A program made the translations under genes and the position numbers. Below, piece after piece: positions 49,308 through 57,559 of a stretch of 64,000 nucleotides of DNA. The notes below the pieces were generated by a model. That model made no database searches. It was not told the DNA's origin and saw only the letters and a program-made list of their open reading frames with translations. The stretch is from contig NZ_BMRV01000019.1 in assembly GCF_014648815.1 (NCBI RefSeq), positions 56,216-120,215 of the forward strand, given 5' to 3'. The first letter of the stretch is position 1; each line of letters begins with the position of its first letter. The DNA is from Streptomyces flaveolus. GTDB lineage: Bacteria > Actinomycetota > Actinomycetes > Streptomycetales > Streptomycetaceae.

Positions 49308-49991
49308 TCACCCGCCGTGCGCCGGACGGCGGGCGGCACGCGCCGCCAGCACGACGGCGGCCGCCGCGGCTGCGGAGATCACCAGGGCGGCCCTGCGGGC
49401 GACGGGGCCACCGCCCGGCGCCAGGTCGCGCAGCCGGTCGAAGACGCTGAGGGGCACGCCGAGCAGGGCGTTGCCCGGCGGGCGCCGGGGGACCCCTGGG
49501 TGGGGGCGGGTCGGCGCGGTCGCCCGTACGGCCTCCCACGCGGCGCCGATGCGCCGCAGCCGACGATCACCGAACGCGTCCCGCAGCAGGGGAAGCAGCT
49601 CGTCCTCCTCGTCGCGGATGTCCTCGCGGATGAGCGTGAACGCCTCCTGGATCCACTCGGCACGCCGGGGGTCGTCGGGCGCCTTCTCGACCCGGGTGAT
49701 CAGGTCGTTGATCGCCTGGTGCTCCAGCTCCACCCGGCCGGTCAGTTCCTCGCCCTCGGGGGCCACCCGGCGCAGGAGCGGCCACAGGACCGTCTCCTCC
49801 GCGAAGGCATGGCTGAACACCAGCTGGACGATGTCCTGCCACAGGGCGTCCCGCTCTTCGTCCGTGCCCCCTTCGGCCGGCCAGCGGTTCATCATCGCGT
49901 CGAGCCGTGCGTGGTCCCGGCGCTGGCGCATCAGGATGCTTTCGCCGCCTCCGAGCGCTGCGGCATCCCGGTGAGAGATCGAAACAGTCAC
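49308..49991 (-). CDS. Hemerythrin-domain membrane protein
   Basis: 227 aa. The HHE domain reads GESILMRQRRDHARLDAMMNRWPAE, VFSHAFAEETVLWPLLRRVAPEGEEL, RVELEHQAINDLI and IREDIRDEEDELLPLLRDAFG, giving the His/Glu/Asp ligands of a diiron site. APTRPHPGVPRRPPGN is shared with the other HHE protein at 46601. A C-terminal hydrophobic helix (AALVISAAAAAAVVLAARAARRP) anchors it. Start is GTG 49991, supported by AGGAG five bases upstream; an in-frame GTG at 49997 overlaps that site. Confidence 0.85.
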   Translation of the reverse strand: MTVSISHRDAAALGGGESILMRQRRDHARLDAMMNRWPAEGGTDEERDALWQDIVQLVFSHAFAEETVLWPLLRRVAPEGEELTGRVELEHQAINDLITRVEKAPDDPRRAEWIQEAFTLIREDIRDEEDELLPLLRDAFGDRRLRRIGAAWEAVRATAPTRPHPGVPRRPPGNALLGVPLSVFDRLRDLAPGGGPVARRAALVISAAAAAAVVLAARAARRPAHGG

Positions 49992-50121
49992 GGTCACTCC
50001 TGCCTCGTCGGTTCGTGGGGTCCGGGTGCCCACCGCGCGCGTCCCGCACCGTCCCGGCCGTCGCCTCGGCCGCCGCACGAGTCGGCGTGCCGCTGCGGGG
50101 GCCCGTCCGTACGATGGGCGC

Positions 50122-50523
50122 GTGACCAGGAGCACCCGATCAAGCGACCGCCCGGCCGGGCGGTCGTTCGTGCTGCTGGTGATGGCGGTGCTGGCCGGTG
50201 TGCTCGCCATGCACGGCCTGGCCCCCGGAGTGACGCCGACGGCGCACGCGGACGCCGGCCACGCGATGGTGACGACCGCGGCGGACGGCATGCCGCACGC
50301 GGGCGGGGCCTGTGCGCACACGGACGGCGGAACACGTCACCTCGATCACGCCGACGGGACGTGTGCGGCTGCCGGCATCGGTTCGGCGTACGCGCCGCCG
50401 GCTCTGGCCGGCGCTCTGCTGGACGCGCCCCCGGCCCCCGCGCCGGCCGCGGCCTTGCCGGGGTCGCCCCATGACGGACGGGCACCGCCCGACCTCTCCG
50501 AACTCCAGCTCCTGCGGATATAG
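50122..50523 (+). CDS. DUF6153 family secreted/membrane protein
   Basis: 133 aa from GTG 50122. One N-terminal hydrophobic helix (SFVLLVMAVLAGVLAMHGLAPG) is followed by a His-rich region (GHAMVTTAADGMPHAGGACAHTDGGTRHLDHADGTC) and an Ala/Pro tail. This is the actinobacterial DUF6153 pattern, commonly beside DUF305 genes as here. The His and Cys content fits an extracytoplasmic copper-binding role, though unproven. The DUF305 gene follows after 120 bp. Confidence 0.75.
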   Translation: MTRSTRSSDRPAGRSFVLLVMAVLAGVLAMHGLAPGVTPTAHADAGHAMVTTAADGMPHAGGACAHTDGGTRHLDHADGTCAAAGIGSAYAPPALAGALLDAPPAPAPAAALPGSPHDGRAPPDLSELQLLRI

Positions 50524-50643
50524 AGCGGCCCGCTCGGCACCCCACGCCCGGTGATCCCCGGATGACGGGTGCCGTGCCCTCGCACGCCCTCCATCCGTTC
50601 CACCGCGTGCCGCGAACGGCGCGCGTGAAGGAGTCGCACCACC

Positions 50644-51300
50644 ATGAACCGCAAGCGTTCTCTCGTCCGCCGCAGTGCCGCCCTGGTCGCCGCCGGTGCG
50701 GCAGCGCTCATCCTGGCCGCCTGTGGCGGGGACGGCGACGGCGGCAGCCCGGCCGGGCACGGCGCCCACAACGCCGCCTCCCCCTCCGCGCCGGCCTCCG
50801 CCTCCGCCCCGCAGGGGCAGCACAACGCCGCCGACGTGGCCTTCGCGAAGGGGATGATCCCCCACCACCGTCAGGCCGTCGAGATGGCCGACCTCGCGCC
50901 CGGCCGGGCCCGGTCGGCCGACGTGAAGAAACTCGCCGCGGACATCAAGAAGGCCCAGGACCCGGAGATCAGGACGCTGTCCGGCTGGCTCACCTCCTGG
51001 GGTGAGGAGGTGCCCGCCGAGGGCGCCATGGACCACTCCATGCACGGCACGGGCGGTACGGGCGGCATGGGCGGCATGATGACGGCCCAGGAGATGACCG
51101 AGCTCGAGAACGCCTCGGGCACGGCGTTCGACGCCGCCTTCATGGAAATGATGATCAAGCACCACGAAGGCGCGGTCGAGATGGCCGAGGCCGAGCGGGC
51201 CGACGGCGCCTACGGGCCCGCGAAGAAGATGGCCGGAGAGATCATCACCTCCCAGAGCGCGGAGATCGAGCAGATGAACAAGCTGCTCGGCAAGGGCTGA
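50644..51300 (+). CDS. DUF305 copper-related lipoprotein
   Basis: 218 aa. A lipoprotein signal ends in LAAC. The mature protein has two copies of the DUF305 His-Met pattern: DVAFAKGMIPHHRQAVEMADLA and DAAFMEMMIKHHEGAVEMAEAE, separated by a Met/His-rich loop (MDHSMHGTGGTGGMGGMMTAQEM). Such proteins bind copper or silver outside the membrane. ATG 50644 is preceded by GAAGGAG. A terminator follows; the DUF4396 gene beyond it has its own CsoR-type promoter. Confidence 0.9.
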   Translation: MNRKRSLVRRSAALVAAGAAALILAACGGDGDGGSPAGHGAHNAASPSAPASASAPQGQHNAADVAFAKGMIPHHRQAVEMADLAPGRARSADVKKLAADIKKAQDPEIRTLSGWLTSWGEEVPAEGAMDHSMHGTGGTGGMGGMMTAQEMTELENASGTAFDAAFMEMMIKHHEGAVEMAEAERADGAYGPAKKMAGEIITSQSAEIEQMNKLLGKG

Positions 51301-51312
51301 CCTCGTCGCCCC

Positions 51313-51344
51313 GGGGCGGGGTGGGTACCGCCGGTGCCCGCCCC
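51313..51344 (+). terminator. Terminator after DUF305
   Basis: GGGGCGGG (51313-51320) pairs with CCCGCCCC (51337-51344), followed after a short C-rich stretch by CTCCCTTTTC. It lies 12 bp after the DUF305 stop. Confidence 0.65.
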
Positions 51345-51392
51345 GCCCGCCTCCCTTTTCACCCGCTTCTGTTCAGCGGTCGCCCACACCCC

Positions 51393-51420
51393 TTGGCGTT
51401 ATACCCCCGGGGGGTATATA
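51393..51420 (+). promoter_or_regulatory. CsoR-type copper operator within a promoter, upstream of DUF4396
   Basis: TATACCCCCGGGGGGTATA (51400-51418) is a near-perfect match to the palindromic CsoR operator (TA-C/G-tract-TA). It sits between a -35-like TTGGCG (51393-51398) and a -10-like TATATA (51415-51420) with 16 bp spacing, so bound repressor would block RNA polymerase. Copper would release it. The CsoR gene itself is not in this window. Confidence 0.8.
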
Positions 51421-51475
51421 GTCGAAGACGTGGGGGCCACCAGAGGCTCGCGGGACATCGAATGGGGACGACGTC

Positions 51476-52027
51476 ATGGACCACAGCACGCACCACTCCG
51501 GCGCCACGCACGACCACGCCGCTCCCGCGGGCGGCCACGGACACGGGGAGCACCACGGCGGCCACGGCCACGGACACCACCACGGGCCCGGCCCGGCGTC
51601 GTGGGCCATGGCCGCGAAGGCGACGCTGCACTGCCTGACCGGGTGCGCCATCGGAGAGATCCTCGGGATGGTGATCGGCACCGCCCTGATGTGGGGCAAC
51701 GTCCCGACGATGACCCTCGCCATCGCGCTCGCGTTCCTCTTCGGCTACTCGTTCACGCTCTTCGCGGTGCGCCGGGCCGGACTGGACCTGAAGGCCGCGA
51801 TCAAGGTCGCGCTGGCCGCCGACACCGTCTCCATCGCGGTGATGGAACTGGTCGACAACGGGATCATCGCCCTCGTGCCGGGCGCGATGGACGCGCACCT
51901 GTCGGACGGGCTGTTCTGGTACGCGCTGCTCGGCGGGCTCGCCGTCGCCTTCGTACTCACCACGCCGGTCAACAAGTGGATGATCGGCCGCGGCAAGGGT
52001 CACGCCGTCGTCCACGCCTACCACTGA
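51476..52027 (+). CDS. DUF4396 membrane protein with His-rich N-terminus
   Basis: 183 aa. The first 45 residues are a His-rich metal-binding tail (MDHSTHHSGATHDHAAPAGG, then HGHGEHHGGHGHGHHHG). Four hydrophobic helices follow: LHCLTGCAIGEILGMVIGTAL, LAIALAFLFGYSFTLFAV, VSIAVMELVDNGIIALVPGA and FWYALLGGLAVAFVLTTPVNKWM, the DUF4396 pattern. Behind a CsoR-type operator, so it is likely copper-induced; transport or binding are both possible. ATG 51476, with GGGGACGACGTC before it. A strong terminator follows. Confidence 0.88.
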   Translation: MDHSTHHSGATHDHAAPAGGHGHGEHHGGHGHGHHHGPGPASWAMAAKATLHCLTGCAIGEILGMVIGTALMWGNVPTMTLAIALAFLFGYSFTLFAVRRAGLDLKAAIKVALAADTVSIAVMELVDNGIIALVPGAMDAHLSDGLFWYALLGGLAVAFVLTTPVNKWMIGRGKGHAVVHAYH

Positions 52028-52042
52028 CCGCACCCCCACCCC

Positions 52043-52080
52043 GCCGGGCGGCCCCTCGACCATCGCGGGGGCCGCCCGGC
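52043..52080. terminator. Terminator between DUF4396 and the MFS remnant
   Basis: GCCGGGCGGCCCC (52043-52055) pairs with GGGGCCGCCCGGC (52068-52080), a 13-bp stem. No T tract follows, but the position 16 bp after the DUF4396 stop and the stem strength suit a terminator for the convergent pair. Confidence 0.7.
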
Positions 52081-52097
52081 GTCGTACCGCCGTCCTG

Positions 52098-52420
52098 TCA
52101 GTGGACGTACGGTCCCCCCGTCGTCCGGAGCTTGCCCCGCGGCACGAGGACCAGGGCCACGGCCGCGCCGACGGCCGCCGCGACCGCGCACAGCGCGAAC
52201 GCGCCGGTGAATCCGCCGGCGGGTCCCGGCTCGAAGCCGGAGGCCGCGACCGTGGAGACGACCGCCACACCGATCGACCCGCCCACCTCGTGGAAGGTGT
52301 TGACGACACCCGACGCCAGCCCCGCCTCCCGGTGGTCGACCATGGCGAGCGCCGTGGTGGTCGCGGTGACGAAGACCGCGCCCACGCCGAGGGAGGCGCG
52401 TTGCCCCGGTGTCCGGACGC
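52098..52420 (-). pseudogene. C-terminal fragment of an MFS (DHA2-type) transporter
   Basis: The minus strand encodes PGQRASLGVGAVFVTATTTALAMVDHREAGLASGVVNTFHEVGGSIGVAVVSTVAASGFEPG and FTGAFALCAVAAAVGAAVALVLVPRGKLRTT. The motif EAGLASGVVNTFHEVGGSIG is diagnostic of helix 11-12 region in the 14-helix DHA2 drug exporters. Only some 105 of about 480 residues remain; upstream the frame runs into the tail of the AAA+ gene. It is a truncated relic. Confidence 0.75.
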
Positions 52421-52464
52421 CCACGGAGCCGACGCCGGACGTCCGCCTGTTCCGGGGCGCGGCA

Positions 52465-55400
52465 TCACTCCCCGCCCGCCTCCGGGTGCCGAGCATGCCC
52501 GTCGGCCGATCGGGGCGACGGCGCCGCGGCGCGGGCGATCGCCGACTCGACGGCGCCGATGCGGTCGGCGAGCAGACCGAGGGCGGCCACGGCCCGCGCG
52601 AGGGCAGCGAGATGGGGGTCCCTCCGGCCGAAGGCCGGGGAAGGATCGCCCTCCGGGCCGCCGAGCGCCCGGCCACGCATGTGGGCGGTCTTCACCTCGG
52701 CCCAGCGGGCCGCCTGCCCGGAGCTCAGCGTGCCGCGCAGTTCGGCCAGCTTGAGGAGGTTGGCCTCGGCTCCCGTGGTGAGGGTCTGGGCCTCGGCGCG
52801 GTAGTGGTCCTCGATCAGCGCCGACAGTTCCGCGTCGTTCATGACCGGCTGGATCCGCTGGGCGATCTTGCGCATGTTGCGGTACGACCCCTGCAACCGG
52901 AAGGGCGGTTCCGTGCGGGCGTCGTCCTGCTGGGCGGCGGAGGCGATGTACGCGGCGTTCACGGCGAGGACCGTGGTGCGGGCCGTGAGCAGATGGCGCA
53001 GCACGGCCAGGACGCGTTCCAGTTCGGCCGGGGCGTACGGGTGGACGAGCCGGTCCACGCGGGCCGTGCCGTCGCCCTCGGCGAGGCGGAGCAGCAGGTC
53101 GAGGTCGGCACGGTCGTGGCCGGCGAGCGGAGCGAGAACCGGGTTCGCCGTCAGGGCGTTCTCGACGAAGCTCAGCGCGAAGACGTGCTCCTTGCCGGTG
53201 AGGACGTCGCCGAGGTTCCAGACGTCGGCGCGGTTGGCGAGCATGTCGGGGATCCGGAAGCGGCTGCCGGACTCGGTGTAGGGGTTGCCGGCCATGCACA
53301 CGGCGAAGCGCTTCCCGCGCAGGTCGTAGGTGTGCGGTGCGCCGTTCCGTACGCCGTCGATCCGGCGGGTGGCGTCGCACAGCGGGATGAACTTCTGGAG
53401 CAGCTCGGGCGAGGTGTGCTGGATGTCGTCCAGGTACAGGAGGGTGTTGCCGCCCGCCTCCAGCGCGAAGTTGATCTTCTTGACCTCCTGGCGGGCGGTG
53501 GCGTTCGGCGCGTCGGCGGGGTCGAGGGAGGTCACCGCGTGTCCCAGCGCAGGACCGCTGATCTTCACCAGCATCAGGCCGAGGCGGTCGGCGACGTACT
53601 CCACGAGTGTCGTCTTGCCGTAGCCGGGCGGGGAGACGAGCAGGAGGAGTCCGCCGCCGGCGGTGCGGTGCGCGGAGTCCGCGGTGCCGAGCTGCTTGGC
53701 GAGGCTGTCGCCGATCAGCGGGAGGTACACCTCGTCGATGAGCCGGTTGCGGACGAAGGCCGGCAGCACGCGCGGGCGGTACTCGTCCAGCCGCAGCCGG
53801 GCCCGCTCGGCGTCCAGCAGGGCGGCGCGGCGGCGCTGGTAGGCACGGTGGCCGGGCAGGTCGTGGGCGCGGAACGCGCGGGTGCGGGCGAGGAGTTCGT
53901 CGAGGCGCAGCGTGAGGGCGCCGTCGGTGATGCGCGGGTGCGTGCCGAGCAGGCCGCGCACGGTCAGGGCGAGCGGGGCGTCGTACGGGTAGCGCGGCAG
54001 GTCCGGGCAGAGTTCGGCGGCCACCGCCTCGGCCAGGTCGCCCGGCGTGGTCTCCGTGCCCGTGGACGCCGTGTACGCGGTGAGCCAGGCCTCGACCAGC
54101 TGGCGGCGCGCGGCAAGGTCACCGAGGGCGGCGACGTCCTCGTCGTAGGCCGGACCGCCCACCGTGCGGCGGAACTTGTCCAGCAGCGTGCGGGTGCCGG
54201 CGCCGAGGACGAAGCCGTCGGGTCCGCAGGTCAGCTCCTCGAAGAGGTACGCCGCGGCGGCCTCCCCCGTCGCCGCCGTCTCCCCGGCGCCCTCGGTGAC
54301 GGCCCGCGCCAGCTCCTGCCGCAGGTCGGCGATGGCGGGCGCGAGCCCGAAGGTGTCCCGGGCGCGGGCCAGGGAGACCGCGCGCCGCCGCCAGTCCTGC
54401 CGGGCCCGGTCCGTCGTGCCGTGCGCCCAGAACATCTGGGCGGCGGCGCGGGCGGCGGGCTCGTGACGCAGCAGGCCGGCGCCGTCGTGCAGGCGCAGCA
54501 GGGCGGTGAGGATCAGGGTGGCGTCGTGGTCGTGGACGCCCCGCTCGTACCCCTCGTCGTACGCCGCCCGGGCCGCGCTCCGCACGAGGGCGGGCAGGTC
54601 GTCGCTCTGGGCGAGGACGGCCGGGCCGTGCTCGTCGAGCAGGCGGGCGGCGAGGTGTTCGGCGCGGTAGACCTCGGGCGACTCGGACGGCAGCAGCCGG
54701 TCCCAGTAGGGGCGGGTGGCAGCGAAGTCCGGGTCGGTGACCGGGGCGCGGTAGTCGGTGCCGGTCACGGCGAGGGCCAGACCGTCGCCGTGCGGGACCA
54801 GGGTGAGGTCGAGGGGCTGGGTGGAGACGGCGAAGCGGTGACCGCCGAGACGCAGCGTGCGGCCGTCGTCGGCGTACAGGTCCGTACGGTCCCGCAGGGC
54901 GCGGGACGCCTCCTGGCGGGCTGCCTCCAGGCGGCTCTCGAGCTCCTCCGCGCGTACCGGGTCGCCCAGCTCGCGCAGCTCCGCGGCGGTGCGGCGGACC
55001 TTGACGGGCATCGGGTCGGAGGCGAACCAGGTGGTGACGGCGTCCGCGTCGGCGAGCGTCGCGGCGCGGCGTACGACCGTCCGCAGGACGCGGGCCGCCG
55101 AGTCCGCGAGGCGTTCGGCGCGGCGGGCGCGGGCGTCGGCGAGGGACTGCTTGCGGGCGGAGAGCGCCTCGTGGATCTCGTCGCGCTTGTCCGCCAGCTC
55201 ACCGAGGAAGTCGTCGAACTCGGCGAACCGGGACTCCAGGTTCTCCACCTGGACCAGCAGGCGGGCGAGTTGCTCGTCGCACGCCTCGGGGCTGTCGGCC
55301 ACCGCGAGGGCGCCGGTGACCGTCTGGCCGAGCAGCGCGAACTCGGCGGCGAACCCGGCGCGGCCCTCCTGGTCGAGCAGGGCGCGGCGGCGGGCGCCGA

Positions 55401-57477
55401 GGACGGCGCGGGCACGGTTGACCCCGGCGAGGGCCTCGGCGACGCGCTCCAGGACGGCGGTGCGGACCGTGGCGTCGCCGATGTCGAGCCCGGCGACGAC
55501 CTCGGTCACCGTACCCAGCTGCTCGGCCAGCTCGTCGAGGCGGTCGGCGAGCGGCCCGGCCTCGGCGGCGGTGCCGAGAGCCTCGGCGTCCGCGACGAGC
55601 CGCTCCACGTCCGCGTGGTGCCCGGCGAAGGCGTCCTCGCGGGCCAGGTGGGCGACGGCCCGCTGCCCGAAGGCGGCCAGGTCGGCCTCGGCGCCGGCGG
55701 CGAGCTCGTCGATGCGGACGGTGTCCGCGTACCGCATCTCCTTCAGGGTCAGCAGGTGTCCCTGCGCCCGGCGCAGTTCGGACAGTCCGGTCACCCAGGC
55801 GGCGGCCCCGCGCGGTGCCTCGCCGCGCAGCCGGCGGACGACGGCGGCGAGCCGGGAGGCGGCCTCCTCCAGCGCGTCGCCCGCCTGCCGGGTCAGGGCC
55901 TGCACGTTCTCGAACTCGGCGAGCACCTGTGCCGCGGTGGCCCGTACCTGCTCCAACGGATCGGCCAGGTCGCCCGCTTCGGGGTCGCCGAGCCAGTGAT
56001 GGGCGTCGGCCGCCCGGACGCAGGCGGCGGCCAGTGCCGCGTACACCCCGCCGGCCGGGGTGGTCTCCGTGGCGGCGCGCGTCACGGACAGGCAGTCGGA
56101 GATGCCCCGGACGAGGTCGGCGTTGCCGATGCGGGCCAGCGGGCCGCTGCCGGCCGGGCGGGCGGCCGCGTACGTGTCGGACACGTACGGGGAGGTCCAC
56201 CGCTGCACCGGGTGCACCCGGGCCGGCTCGCCGCCGTCCTCGGTGCGCAGCAGGGTGAGGGTGCCGTCGTCGAACAGCGCCCAGCCCCGGCAGGTCAACG
56301 GGGACGCGGCCTCCTTGCGGATCAGGTTGTACGGCAGCAGGAGGGTGCGGCCCTGCGCGGGGGCGTGGAACGCGTACAGCACGTCCTCGCCGTTCGGTGC
56401 GCGCACCTCCCGCTCGAACTGCAGTCCTGCCACGTCGAGTTCGTACGTGCGATGGGCGCCGGTGGCCATGCAGTGGCCGCCGGGGAAGATGATGCCCTGG
56501 TCGTCGGGGAGGCGACGGCAGGCCTGTCCGATGCCGTCGAGCCGGACCACCGTCCTGGTGAGGGTGTTGAACACCAGGTACCGGTCGGTGTCCTCCTTGT
56601 AGGGGCGTACGCGCAGCAGGATCAGCGCGCCCACGCGGGCGTGGGCGATGTCCGCGTCGGCGAGGGCCTGGAGCGGTTCGGCGACCGGTTCGCTGTGGAT
56701 GCCCCGCGCCGTCTCGGTGTCGTTCTCCACCTTGACGGTGAGCGCCCCGCCGACGGCGGCGACGAAGACCTCACCCCCGACGGAGACGTGCGGGTGGCGG
56801 CCGAGGACGTGGTCCTCGCGGGTCGCCACGGTCCACGTGAAGTCGTGGGCGGGCGGCAGGACGTGGTCGCGGTCACCGCGCGCGTCCAGGAACGACGCCT
56901 GCCCGTCGTCGGTGAGGGCCCAGCGCAGTACGCGGATGTCGTCCGCCTTCTCGCCGGTGCGGAAGACGGCGAGCAGCCTGCCGTCGACGCGGCGCAGCCG
57001 CAGCAGGGTGGCCTCGCGGTAGTAGCGGTACAGGGCCGCGAACTCCCGGACGAAGGCGGGGTCGTCGAGCAGGCCGGGCACGGCGTCCTCGGGCAGCCGG
57101 TTCAGGTCCCCGTCGTGCAGCGCGAGGACGTCGCCCACCGCGGCCTCGGTGCGGGTCGCGAAGGCCGTGTTGTACCCGAGGAGCAGCGTCCCGCCGACGG
57201 CCACGACGTCCTGGGGGACGCAGGGGCGCTCGGTCCGCAGCCGTTCGGTGCCGGCGAGTTCCAGTCCGGCCGAGCCGAACTCCTCGACCCGGCGGAGGTT
57301 CAGCGCCTCGGCCCGCCGGGCCAGTTCGGCGGCCTGCGCGGCGAGCCGGTCCCGGAGCACCTCGTACGTACCGGTGTCCAGCGCCTCCTGGGGGCCTCCG
57401 TGAGGGCCGGCGCCTGGGGGCCGGGGCGTGCCGGCGTCCGGTGCCTGGTGCGCGCTGGTGTCCGCCCCGGTTGCCAT
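52465..57477 (-). CDS. Giant AAA+ ATPase of the DUF3686/'DNA repair ATPase' type
   Basis: 1,670 aa. Residues about 40-480 look like the DUF3686 domain of AAA+ proteins annotated as DNA repair ATPases (VLALHDGDLNRLPEDAVPGLLDDPAFVREFAALYRYYREATLLRLRRVDGRLLAVFRTGE). The middle (about 500-900) is long, charged and helical, probably coiled coil. The AAA+ core has Walker A SPPGYGKTT with Lys1288, Walker B LLYLDDIQ (DD about 1350) and the conserved NPYTESGSRFRIPDMLANRADVWNL after it, MoxR-like. All ATPase residues are intact. ATG 57477. The flotillin gene lies 82 bp upstream on the same strand, so the pair probably acts together at the membrane. Function is not known; the DNA repair label rests on database naming. 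Confidence 0.8.
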   Translation of the reverse strand: MATGADTSAHQAPDAGTPRPPGAGPHGGPQEALDTGTYEVLRDRLAAQAAELARRAEALNLRRVEEFGSAGLELAGTERLRTERPCVPQDVVAVGGTLLLGYNTAFATRTEAAVGDVLALHDGDLNRLPEDAVPGLLDDPAFVREFAALYRYYREATLLRLRRVDGRLLAVFRTGEKADDIRVLRWALTDDGQASFLDARGDRDHVLPPAHDFTWTVATREDHVLGRHPHVSVGGEVFVAAVGGALTVKVENDTETARGIHSEPVAEPLQALADADIAHARVGALILLRVRPYKEDTDRYLVFNTLTRTVVRLDGIGQACRRLPDDQGIIFPGGHCMATGAHRTYELDVAGLQFEREVRAPNGEDVLYAFHAPAQGRTLLLPYNLIRKEAASPLTCRGWALFDDGTLTLLRTEDGGEPARVHPVQRWTSPYVSDTYAAARPAGSGPLARIGNADLVRGISDCLSVTRAATETTPAGGVYAALAAACVRAADAHHWLGDPEAGDLADPLEQVRATAAQVLAEFENVQALTRQAGDALEEAASRLAAVVRRLRGEAPRGAAAWVTGLSELRRAQGHLLTLKEMRYADTVRIDELAAGAEADLAAFGQRAVAHLAREDAFAGHHADVERLVADAEALGTAAEAGPLADRLDELAEQLGTVTEVVAGLDIGDATVRTAVLERVAEALAGVNRARAVLGARRRALLDQEGRAGFAAEFALLGQTVTGALAVADSPEACDEQLARLLVQVENLESRFAEFDDFLGELADKRDEIHEALSARKQSLADARARRAERLADSAARVLRTVVRRAATLADADAVTTWFASDPMPVKVRRTAAELRELGDPVRAEELESRLEAARQEASRALRDRTDLYADDGRTLRLGGHRFAVSTQPLDLTLVPHGDGLALAVTGTDYRAPVTDPDFAATRPYWDRLLPSESPEVYRAEHLAARLLDEHGPAVLAQSDDLPALVRSAARAAYDEGYERGVHDHDATLILTALLRLHDGAGLLRHEPAARAAAQMFWAHGTTDRARQDWRRRAVSLARARDTFGLAPAIADLRQELARAVTEGAGETAATGEAAAAYLFEELTCGPDGFVLGAGTRTLLDKFRRTVGGPAYDEDVAALGDLAARRQLVEAWLTAYTASTGTETTPGDLAEAVAAELCPDLPRYPYDAPLALTVRGLLGTHPRITDGALTLRLDELLARTRAFRAHDLPGHRAYQRRRAALLDAERARLRLDEYRPRVLPAFVRNRLIDEVYLPLIGDSLAKQLGTADSAHRTAGGGLLLLVSPPGYGKTTLVEYVADRLGLMLVKISGPALGHAVTSLDPADAPNATARQEVKKINFALEAGGNTLLYLDDIQHTSPELLQKFIPLCDATRRIDGVRNGAPHTYDLRGKRFAVCMAGNPYTESGSRFRIPDMLANRADVWNLGDVLTGKEHVFALSFVENALTANPVLAPLAGHDRADLDLLLRLAEGDGTARVDRLVHPYAPAELERVLAVLRHLLTARTTVLAVNAAYIASAAQQDDARTEPPFRLQGSYRNMRKIAQRIQPVMNDAELSALIEDHYRAEAQTLTTGAEANLLKLAELRGTLSSGQAARWAEVKTAHMRGRALGGPEGDPSPAFGRRDPHLAALARAVAALGLLADRIGAVESAIARAAAPSPRSADGHARHPEAGGE

Positions 57478-57559
57478 GGGGCTCCTTTCCGCGAGTGGGT
57501 CCCGCGGCCGCCGCTCCTGTGCGGCGGCGGCTGCGGAGAACGACGTGGTCGGGCGGCCG

